From Candidatus Rhodoferax bjergmarkensis (GTDB lineage Bacteria > Pseudomonadota > Gammaproteobacteria > Burkholderiales > Burkholderiaceae_C), in assembly GCA_016708345.1 (NCBI GenBank), contig JADJFX010000043.1:1-64000 (forward strand): DNA of 64,000 nt. Reading direction: 5' to 3'. Under the pieces are notes generated by a model, which searched no databases, was not told the origin of the DNA, and worked only from the letters and a program-made list of their open reading frames with translations. Below are positions 1 to 8,800 of this stretch, in pieces. Within the stretch, counting starts at the first letter, position 1; each line of letters starts with the position of its first letter. Made by a program: the position numbers and the translations under genes.

Positions 1-1869
1 CCGCTGCCCGATGTGAGGTTGCCAAAGCCGTTGTCACGGACTGCCCCCACCGCCAGCCGGTCACCGCTGGCGTTGAGCGCTACGGACCAGCCAAACATGT
101 CAAGCGGCTCCAGACTGCCGACATTGACACTCTTGCCACCTATATAGCCTTTGCCGACAATGCCCTGCAAGGCACCTCCTGAAAAACTGGTGTCGCTAAA
201 GCTGAACAGATACACCGCGCCGCTGTCTAGTGTGAGGTTACCAAAGCCGCCGTCACCATATGCCCCCACCGCCAGCCGGTCACCGCCGGCGTTGAGCGAT
301 ACGGAGACGCCAAACTGCTCGTTCACCTCTAGGCTGCCGACATCCACATTTTTGCCCCCGGTATAGCCGCTGCCTATCACCGCTTCATAACTCCAAGTAC
401 TAACCGCAGTCGCAGTGTCCGCAATGGTGATATTTTTGGGGTCCAGCAGAAGCGCGCCGCCAGCGCCCACCGTGACTTTGCTCAGGTTGGCGTGGCGCAG
501 GTACAATTGAGCAACGTTGCGCCCGATGTAGCGCTGGTAGGCATCGCTGGCAGTGTCTTGCGCTTTGCCGCCCTGAAACTCGCCACCCACGCGCACCAGA
601 CCGCCTTGCGTGGCTCCCGTCGCGTCCAGTGTGGCGGAAAGCAGGCGCACGTTTGCTACCGCTCATGTCAATCTGCCCGCCATGCCCGGTGGCACCGCTG
701 GCGCTGTAGTGGCCGGAGGAGAGGATGCCGCCACCCGCAGTAACGCGAATGCTGCCGCCGTCCGTATGGCCCGAAGTGTTGGTATGCGAGGTGCTGGTTT
801 CGATGATTTTGCCGCCCGCGCTGTAGCCCACGCTGCCGCCTGCTCCACCTGTGCTTTGCGCGGATACGCTGTCGGCCAGCGAGAGGTCGCGGCTGGTGCT
901 GACTTGCACCGTGCCGCCTTTGGCACCCGCCACGCCGTCGGCACTGATGCTGCCGCCCAGCGCGGCATAACCGCCTTCCAGCCGTATCACACCTGCGTGT
1001 TCTGTGAGCGAGCTGGCCCGCACGATGCCGGTGTTGTTGATGCCGCCTGCGCCCAGGCTGCTGGCCGCACCCGCACTCATCAGCACCCAGCCGCCTTCGG
1101 TCTCGACCAGGTTTTTGTTCTCAATCAAGCCATTCACTGCCGATTGATCGACCTTGATTTCAATCAACCGATCGCCGGTGAAGTCGACCCGCAGCTCATT
1201 GCCACTGGCCAGCGCTACGGTGCCCAAGCGGGCGGTGATGACGCCTTCGTTGCGCACTTCAGGGGCCAGCAGGGCTATGTAGCCACCGTCGGCGGCGGCA
1301 AGCAGCCCTTGGTTGACGATGTTGCCAGCGCCATCTTTGCCGTCTTTGGTAAAGCGGTAGTTGCCGCCCATGAAGTCATCGTTGCCCAGTTTGAGGCCGG
1401 AGGCCAGCAGTCCGCCCACATTGATGTTGGCCGTCGGCCCGAACAGCGCACCGCCGGGGTTGAGCAGCCAGACCTGGCCGTTGGCAGTCAAACCACCGTT
1501 GATGAGGGAGCGCCCGCCATCCTCACCGACGCGGTTCAGGGTGATGGAGGAACTGGACGGCTGATTAAAGCGCACGCTGGCACCCGAGCCGATGTTGAAG
1601 CTTTGCCAGTCGATGACGGCTTTGTTCGTGCTTTGGTCCACCCGCAGGGCGCTGCCTGCGCTGCTGATGCTGGCGCTGCCTGCGGCCACGACGCCGCCGG
1701 TAGGCAGGGCGTTGGCGGCGAGCTGGGCATGGGCCGGCAGGGACAAAAGCCCCGCCGTGGCCAGCACCAAAACCAAGGGTTTCAGCTGAGACAATGCGTT
1801 TTGAAGTGCTGAAGAACGGTACGCGCGTGCAGCACGACCCGGCGCAGGCCGTGAATTTTTTCCACTCAT
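1..1869 (-). pseudogene. Two-partner-secretion exoprotein (haemagglutinin-type), frameshifted and partial
   Basis: The N-terminus has an extended signal peptide ending in LLSLPAHAQ. A TPS/haemagglutination-activity domain follows (about residues 50-300), with strand-repeat motifs such as WQSFNIG, SITLNRV and VWLLNPGG. Such proteins are exported through a TpsB outer-membrane partner, which is not in this window. The frame that starts at 1869 breaks at the TTT run 652-654. Dropping one base restores an open frame to position 1 that reads on sensibly (RLLSATLDATGATQGG). The restored part carries FG-GAP-like repeats (FGVSVSLNAGGDRLAVGA, then FGWSVALNASGDRLAVGA). The gene continues past the left edge. 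The frameshift may be real decay or a homopolymer error. The family call is secure; the full product is unknown. Confidence 0.75.
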
Positions 1870-2357
1870 GGGGTGACTTTCTAAATGAACAACTGGTTAC
1901 GCGATGATAGCTTTAGACTTTTAATGGCCAAATAAATTAACCAGACAAAAAGTCTGCACGTGTGATAGCAGAAGTGTTTTGGTTTGATTTTCTGTCGCGA
2001 GGGTGGCAAGTGGTGGCGTATGCCCTTTGCCGCCAGCAAATTTAAGCCAAATTGGCCTGTACCGCATGTCGAACGTGCGCAAGCAAGCTATCTAAACGTA
2101 CATAGCACTTAAACTTCGGCGTCAGCCATCACAGCCCTAGATTGCGTAGTTTTGATCAGCTAAAATCCTTGGCGGCATGCAGCCACATGAATGAAAAGTG
2201 AATTTCCGGTAGACTCGCGCTTGTCCGCGAAATCGATTCGCTCGTGGGGTTTGTGATTCATGGTGTTCACCCTGGCCTTACGTCACCGAACTGAGCGCGA
2301 CAAGGGCTTCGGCACTATGAGCAAAAAGAGCAAAAAGGGGCCAGGCTCGGATTAATC
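1870..2357. other. Intergenic region, nothing recognised
   Basis: These roughly 490 bases separate the exoprotein start from a truncated ATPase gene on the other strand. The stretch is relatively AT-rich next to the exoprotein start and should contain its promoter. I saw no convincing gene, RNA or terminator. Confidence 0.4.
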
Positions 2358-3050
2358 CTTTATGCCCGCACACTGAACCCGGCGCGATGGTTGGCAGACT
2401 ACACCATGTCGTATCTGGAACGCGATGTGCGCCAAATCAGCCAAGTGCAGGACTTGTCCGCCTTTCAGCGTTTTTTGCGTTTGTGTGCCGGTCGCACGGG
2501 GCAACTGCTCAACCTGAGCAATCTGGCACAGGATGCGGGTATCGCCCAAACCACGGCGCGCGCCTGGCTTTCGGTGCTTGAGGCCAGTTACATTGTTTTT
2601 TTGCTGCAGCCCCACCATCGCAATCTGGGCAAACGCATCGTCAAGATGCCCAAACTGTATTTTTTGGATACCGCTCTGGCGGCCTCGTTGATGGGAATTC
2701 AAACCACTGCCCAGTTGGCCATTCACCCGCTGCGTGGCGCGCTGTTTGAGACCCTGATCGTGTCCGAATTTCTCAAGGCACGATTCAACGCGGGGTTTGC
2801 CTCCAACCTGTTTTTCTGGCGTGATAACGTGGGACTGGAGGTGGACTTATTGCTGGACGAGCCCGAAGGCTTGTTGCCCATCGAGATCAAATCGTCAGCC
2901 ACCGTCACCGACGATCTGTTCAAGGGTTTGCGCAAATGGCTGGCCATTGCAGGTGACGCGGCACGGCTGCCTCGCTTGGTTTGCGCAGTGCCGACAAGCT
3001 ACCAGCGCGATGGCATCAACGTGCGCCGTTGGCAAGAGGCTAGCGACTGA
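2358..3050 (+). pseudogene. 5'-truncated DUF4143 ATPase fragment
   Basis: The readable part starts with LYARTLNPARWLADY and YLERDVRQI, the usual linker after the AAA_14 module in AAA_14/DUF4143 proteins. It continues through the helical DUF4143 region (KMPKLYFLDTALAASLMG) to the nuclease-like end (FWRDNVGLEVDLLL, LLPIEIKSS). The Walker A/B module that should precede it is absent. The frame is open only from about 2295, and the sequence before LYARTL does not resemble the family. A TTG at 2391 could act as a start, but the product would lack the ATPase domain. It sits 65 bases before another ATPase gene. It belongs to a different subfamily from the complete DUF4143 gene at 45202. Confidence 0.75.
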
Positions 3051-3114
3051 TTTGTATTGCCAGCACCAAATGCCCTAATGCCGCCTTGGCTGGCCGCACC
3101 CTAAAATCTGCCCA

Positions 3115-4674
3115 ATGACCAACACCCTGCTGCCCCGACTCAAGCTGCCGATTGGCATTCAGACTTTTCGCATCATTCGCGAAGAGGGCTACTACTACGT
3201 GGACAAGAGCGGCATTGCGGTTGATTTGGCGCAGCGCGGCGCGTATTATTTTTTAAGCCGCCCCCGGCGCTTTGGCAAAAGTTTGTTTCTGGATACTTTG
3301 AAGGAATTGTTTGAAGGCAACCAAGCGCTGTTTTCCGGGCTGGCTGCAGAAAACCGCTGGGACTGGTCCAAAAAGTACCCGGTGATCCGCATCAGCTTTG
3401 GCGGCGGCGTGCTGGGCTCGGTGGAAGATTTGAACCAAAGCCTGCATCAACAGTTGACCACGCTGGAGCAGCAGTTTGGGATGCAGGCGCAGTTCCCCGA
3501 CCACCGTAGCCGCTTCAAAGACCTGATCGCCCACGCCCACCGCCAAGCTGGCCAGCGTGCCGTGGTGCTGGTGGACGAATATGACAAACCCATCCTTGAC
3601 CGTATCGAGTCGCCCGAGATCGCCCGGCAACTGCGCGAGGCGTTGAAAGACCTTTACTCAGTGATGAAGGACAGCGACGCGCATATCAAATTTGTATTTC
3701 TTACCGGCGTGTCCAAATTCAGCAAGGTCAGCCTGTTCTCGGGGCTGAACAACCTGACGGATATCACCCTGGACAGCGCCTACAGCGATATTTGTGGCTA
3801 CACCGACCTTGATATAGATACTGTTTTCGCACCTGAGTTACCAGGGCTGGACCGGGAGCTGATTCGCCAGTGGTACAACGGCTACAACTGGCTGGGCACG
3901 CCGGTGTACAACCCGTTTGGGCTGCTGCAGCTGTTTCGTACCCGGCAAATTCGCCCGCACTGGTTTGAGACGGGTACCCCCACGTTTTTAATCAAACTGC
4001 TGGCGCAGCGCCACCAGTTCACACCGGACCTGAGCCGCGTGGTGGCGTCGCAAGCCCTGTTGGCCACCTTTGATGTAGACAATATTCCGGTAGAAGCGCT
4101 GATGTTTCAGGCCGGTTACCTCACTATCCAAGACATCTGGCAGGCCCCGGGGCAGATGGAGTTGACGCTCAAATACCCCAACCTGGAGGTGCAGGCAGCA
4201 CTGAACAACAGCCTGTTGCAAAGCCTGACCGGAGCACTGAATGTGCCGGGACCGCACATCAGCCGCCTGTACAAGCTGCTTCAAAAGCGGGATTTTGCGG
4301 GTCTCAAGGATTTGTTCCACGCCTTTTACGCCAGCATTGCCAACGACTGGTACCGCAAAAACGAGATGAGCGGCTTTGAGGGCTACTACGTGAGCATCTT
4401 CTACAGCTACTTTGCTGCACTGGGCATGGACATTCGGCTGGAAGACCCCACCAACCAAGGCCGCATTCACATGACGGTGCTGTTTGACGGGCACGTGTTT
4501 TTGTTTGAGTTCAAGGTGGTGGAGATGAACCCGGCGGGTGCGGCGCTGCAGCAGATCAAGGACAAACACTACGCCGACAAGTACCAAGCCCGAGGTGAGC
4601 CAATTCACTTGATTGGGGTGGAGTTCAGCAAGGCAAACCGCAATATCGTGGGGTTTGAGGTGGAAACGCTATAA
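3115..4674 (+). CDS. AAA-ATPase/PD-(D/E)XK nuclease family protein (DUF1703 type), copy 1
   Basis: The product has 519 residues. The N-terminal AAA-ATPase-like module has a Walker A variant (RPRRFGKSLFLD, residues 49-60) and a Walker B-like segment (VVLVDEYDKPIL, about 150-161). The C-terminal PD-(D/E)XK-like domain shows MTVLFDG followed by FLFEFKVVE (about 450-468), giving the D and E-x-K of the nuclease fold. The family is multicopy and mobile in many genomes, and its function is unknown. A close paralogue lies at 12628-14193, and both share the leader CCCTAAAATCTGC just before ATGACC. The stop codon lies in the first bases of a dispersed repeat. A defence or selfish role would be guesswork. 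Confidence 0.85.
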   Translation: MTNTLLPRLKLPIGIQTFRIIREEGYYYVDKSGIAVDLAQRGAYYFLSRPRRFGKSLFLDTLKELFEGNQALFSGLAAENRWDWSKKYPVIRISFGGGVLGSVEDLNQSLHQQLTTLEQQFGMQAQFPDHRSRFKDLIAHAHRQAGQRAVVLVDEYDKPILDRIESPEIARQLREALKDLYSVMKDSDAHIKFVFLTGVSKFSKVSLFSGLNNLTDITLDSAYSDICGYTDLDIDTVFAPELPGLDRELIRQWYNGYNWLGTPVYNPFGLLQLFRTRQIRPHWFETGTPTFLIKLLAQRHQFTPDLSRVVASQALLATFDVDNIPVEALMFQAGYLTIQDIWQAPGQMELTLKYPNLEVQAALNNSLLQSLTGALNVPGPHISRLYKLLQKRDFAGLKDLFHAFYASIANDWYRKNEMSGFEGYYVSIFYSYFAALGMDIRLEDPTNQGRIHMTVLFDGHVFLFEFKVVEMNPAGAALQQIKDKHYADKYQARGEPIHLIGVEFSKANRNIVGFEVETL

Positions 4675-4697
4675 ATAATGGAGCTGCTTGCGCATTT
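4672..4697 (+). repeat. Dispersed palindromic repeat, partial copy
   Basis: The sequence GAGCTGCTTGCGCA matches the core TAGCTGCTTGCGCA found throughout the window. It overlaps the stop codon of the preceding ATPase gene. Confidence 0.6.
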
Positions 4698-4718
4698 TCT
4701 GGCTTGATTGGCGCACGC

Positions 4719-4808
4719 ATGTATTTCAACCTGTACGCCCCGCGCCAAACCGGCAAGACCAGTTTGCTCAACCAAGGCAACCGGTCCATCAGCGTCTGGG
4801 GCATGTGA
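4719..4808 (+). pseudogene. Decayed AAA-ATPase fragment (Walker A region)
   Basis: A 29-codon stretch reads MYFNLYAPRQTGKTSLLNQ, a clear P-loop (APRQTGKTS) of the type starting AAA-like/ORC-type ATPases. The rest of the gene is missing. It ends in a 3' flank that is nearly identical to the flank of the fragment at 16249-16452. Confidence 0.6.
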
Positions 4809-4867
4809 AGCTCCTGCAACTGAGTGAATGAATGACTGGCCGCAGCCTAGCAAAATTCACTATCAAA

Positions 4868-4916
4868 ACAGCTACTTGCGCATATAGATAGGGCGAAAGC
4901 AGCTATAAATACAATA
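4868..4916 (+). repeat. Dispersed palindromic repeat, two facing cores
   Basis: The segment has CAGCTACTTGCGCA on the left and GAAAGCAGCTATAAA on the right, an imperfect inverted pair of the repeat core. It is part of the block duplicated at 16431-16555. Confidence 0.65.
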
Positions 4917-4940
4917 GCAATTTAATTATTTCACTGCAAG

Positions 4941-5738
4941 CTACTTCAACCCGATCAGCACCCCGGCAGCATCCCCGGTGGTGGTCAGCATCAGGGTAAT
5001 GCCTGTGTTGTCGGGCGTTTTGAGTGCCACGCCGCTCATTTGGGTTAGCGCCGGGCAGCTCTCGGTGAGTACCACATCGGCAACCGCTTTAGCCTCGGTG
5101 CGCAGGCTCAGCTGCCCTGAGTAGGTGCAGCCTGTGGTGCGGGTGCCGGTGATATTGCCTGCGCTGTCAATGCGCCAGTTCACGGTACCGTTGCCCAAAG
5201 TGCCACTCCAGGCGCTGCCCACAAAGCTGGCCAGGGTCACGGGGGTGTCGTAGCGGCTTTGGTAGGCCAGGCTAAAGGATTCGGCCTGCGTGGTGGTGCC
5301 GGTAATGGAGCCATTCAGGCTGGTTTTGCTCACCGATGTAGCGCTGAGCGTGACCGCCTCGGCCGGGGTGGCAGAAGCGACGGTGGTGCCCAAAACATAG
5401 GCCTTACCCGTGCCGTTAAAACCAGCGCCACGGGCAGCTAGGCTGGCTTTGAGCAGCCGGGTGGTGCTTGGGGTGGTGCTTGTGCTGGTTAGTACGCTCC
5501 ACACCTGACCGTCTTGCGTGACCAGTGCAGAGGTGGTGGTGGCAGCACCTACGGCACTTTGCCAAATGCCTTGGGGTATGGCGCTGCTTGCGTCCGGTAG
5601 GGTCGGTGTGGGTGCAGGCTCTGGAGTGCTTGGGTTTGTTGTGGGCGCAGCCGGGTCACTGCTAATGCCACCGCAAGCTACCAAGATTGCGCTTGCCAGC
5701 GCAAGAGTGACCGATTTGAGTAAGACATTTTTGTTCAT
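4941..5738 (-). CDS. Putative lipoprotein of unknown function
   Basis: I chose the ATG at 5738 rather than the longer frame from 5810, because it begins a clean lipoprotein signal: MNKNVLLKSV, then a hydrophobic stretch ending in the lipobox LVAC. That predicts lipidation of Cys-22 and anchoring to a membrane. The mature part starts with a Pro/Thr/Ser-rich linker (about 25 residues). It is followed by a Thr/Ser/Gly-rich beta-type domain with two cysteines that could pair. The family is not recognised. The gene starts 62 bases downstream of the giant DUF4347 gene on the same strand, so the two may be co-transcribed and both act at the cell surface. Confidence 0.75.
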   Translation of the reverse strand: MNKNVLLKSVTLALASAILVACGGISSDPAAPTTNPSTPEPAPTPTLPDASSAIPQGIWQSAVGAATTTSALVTQDGQVWSVLTSTSTTPSTTRLLKASLAARGAGFNGTGKAYVLGTTVASATPAEAVTLSATSVSKTSLNGSITGTTTQAESFSLAYQSRYDTPVTLASFVGSAWSGTLGNGTVNWRIDSAGNITGTRTTGCTYSGQLSLRTEAKAVADVVLTESCPALTQMSGVALKTPDNTGITLMLTTTGDAAGVLIGLK

Positions 5739-5800
5739 GGTGCTATTCGTAGAGGTATGAAATGCGAAAGTGCGGGGATTGAAGTAAGTGCGCCGTGTGC

Positions 5801-8800
5801 TCAGAACCAATAGGTCATGCCTGCGGGCAGCTCGGGTGCCAGCCCCACCAATGACAGCGGCATGAACGCAGCTGCACCGGGGTCGGTAATCACCCCGTCT
5901 ATCTTGCCGTCTGCATCAAACTGCCCACCGTCGGTGATTGAGAAGTCCAGCCGGGTTTTGCCACCTTCGGTCACAATTTGGCCTCCGAAAGCGGCGCTGG
6001 CTAGGTTGACCCAGGTTTTGTTGGCGTCTTGTTTCCAGTAGCCGTTGATCTCCAACGTGGGGTCAACATACAGGCTGAAGGTTTCGCTCACGCCCAAGGC
6101 CGGGGTGCCTGTGCTGGGGTTACTTAAACCCACTGTGGCGCTGAAGGCAATCAGCCCCAGTGGCATTTTTACCTCGACGGGCAGGTTGGCGGGGGCGTCG
6201 AGTTGGCGCACGTTGGACAAATTGGCGGTGTTGGTGTCTGCCGTGTCGATCTTGCCGTCCTTGGCGTCGGCTACCAGACTCACAAACACGGGCGCAGCAG
6301 TGCTGGGGTTGGTTTGCGCGGCATCCGTCTTGAGAAACGATACCGAGGCCACGTTGGTTTGCAGTGCGTCGGGGGTGCCATCGCCGTTGCCGTCGCCCAC
6401 TGTGCCGCCGGTAGGTGCGGGAGCGGTGTTTTCTACGTTCGCACTGGCTCCGTCGTTGTCATTGAGCACAACCGGGCCAGTGCCCAGCAGTTTGACGATG
6501 ACTCCATCGGGCAAGTTGCTTAAATCGACCGTACCCGTGCCGGTGTTGTCGATGGTGAGTACCTGGCCGGGTTTCATACCCGAGAGGTCTACCTTTTGCG
6601 TGCCGGTGCCGGTAATGGTAAGGGTGGTGCTATCCGTAATGCCACTGGTCGTAGTGGTGCCGGTACCGATGTTGTTGAGGGTGACGCTGGTGCCGGGGTT
6701 GGTGACTACCGTGTTCGCACTACCTACGCTGGTGACGGTGCTGCCGGTGACGGGCTTCAACACCTGTACCACCCCGTCGGTAGGGGGTACGAGTGTGGTG
6801 ATGCCGTTGGTATCGGTCACTGTGGAGGTTGGCAATACTGCGATGCTTTCATTGCTCACAACGCTCTCGACGGAGCCGCCGAAATCGGTGTAGGTGGCCA
6901 CCACTGTGATGGTTTTGCCAATCTGGTCGGCACCGAGTAAAAAGGAGTTGCCCGTAGCACCCGTGATAGGTACACCTCCCGCGCGCCACTGGTAGCTGAT
7001 GCTGCCCATGCCGTCTTCGTCGGTCAAGGTGTTGGTGGCCGTAAGCACTGCCCCGACCAGGTTAGTTCCTTGCAGCACAACAGATCCGCTGGGTGCTTCG
7101 TTGAGGTTGTTAATCGCCAGGGTGACGGCTTGTTCTGATGCATTGTTGGCTGCGTCGGTGGCGACAACCGTGAAGCTGTAGCTGGCTTTGGTTTCAAAGT
7201 CGGGGTTGCCGGTCAAAGTGACTGCGCCGGTGCTTGCGTTGATGCTGAACGAAGAAACATCGCCCGTAGCAGCTTTCAGGCTGTAGGTTGTTGCACCCGT
7301 GGCCGTGTCACCCGTGTCGGTGGAGGTGGCGGTGTACACCACTTGCGTTGCACCGCTGTTTTCATTGATGGCGGTGGCGCTGGCTGCGCTGGTAATGGTA
7401 GGGGCTGATTCGTCCAGATTGTTGATCGCCAAGGTGACGGCTTGTTCTGATGCATTGTTGGCTGCGTCGGTGGCAACAACCGTGAAGCTGTAGCTGGCTT
7501 TGGTTTCAAAGTCGGGGTTGCCGGTCAAAGTGACTGCGCCGGTGCTTGCGTTGATGCTGAACGAAGCAACATCGCCCGTAGCAGCTTTCAGGCTGTAGGT
7601 TGTTGCACCCGTGGCCGTGTCACCCGTGTCGGTGGAGGTGGCGGTGTACACCACTTGCGTTGCACCGCTGTTTTCATTGATGGCGGTGGCGCTGGCTGCG
7701 CTGGTAATGGTAGGGGCTGATTCGTCCAGATTGTTGATCGCCAAGGTGACGGCTTGTTCTGATGCATTGTTGGCTGCGTCGGTGGCGACAACCGTGAAGC
7801 TGTAGCTGGCTTTGGTTTCAAAGTCGGGGTTGCCGGTCAAAGTGACTGCGCCGGTGCTTGCGTTGATGCTGAACGAAGAAACATCGTCAGTAGCAGCTTT
7901 CAGGCTGTAGGTAATTGCGCCTGCATCTGTGGCGGCGGCGGTGTAGACCACTTGCCCTGCGCCGCTGTTTTCGGCAATCGCGGTGGCAGTGGTTCCAGAC
8001 GTGATGACAGGGGCTGCTTCGTCCAGATTGTTAATCGCCAGGGTGACGGCTTTTTCTGATGCGTTGTTGGCCGCGTCGGTGGCAACTACCGTGAAGCTGT
8101 AGCTGGGTTTGGCTTCAAAGTTGGGGTTACCCGTCAAAGTAACTGCGCCGGTGGATGCGTTGATGCTGAAAGCAGCCACATCGCCAGTAGCAGCTTTCAG
8201 GCTGTAGGTGGTGGAGCCTGTGGCCGTGTCGCCAGCGTCGGTAGATGTTGCGGTGTAGACCACTTGCCCAGCACCACTGTTCTCGTTGATAGCCGTGGCA
8301 GTGGCTCCAGACGTGATGTCAGGGGCTGCTTCGTCCAGATTGTTAATCGCCAGGGTGACGGCTTTTTCGCTGAAATTGTTGCCTGCATCGGTGGCAACTA
8401 CCGTGAAGCTGTAGCTGGACTTGGCTTCAAAGTTGGGGCTGGCTGTCAGAGTAACCGCGCCAGTGGTAGCGTTGATGCTGAACAAAGAAACATCGCCGAT
8501 GCCGGGTTTCAGGCTGTAGCTTATCGCGCCAGTGTCGGTGGCGGCTGCGGTGTAGACGGTTTGACTTGCGGCACTGTTCTCGTTGATAGCCGTGGCCGTG
8601 GCAGCGCTGGTGAAAACAGGGGCTACTTCATCTTGGTCGTTAATCGCCAGGGTGACGGCTTTTTCGCTGGCGTTGTTGGCCGCATCGGTGGCCACTACCG
8701 TAAAGCTGTAACTGGGCTTGGCTTCAAAGTCCGGGTTACCCGTCAAAGACACCGCGCCGGTGCTTGCGTTGATGCTGAACGAAGCAACATCGTCAGTAGC

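Noticed and set aside
610..1812. A 400-codon plus-strand frame opposite the exoprotein
   Set aside because: The TPS domain on the minus strand is clear, and the plus frame has no signal or domain.
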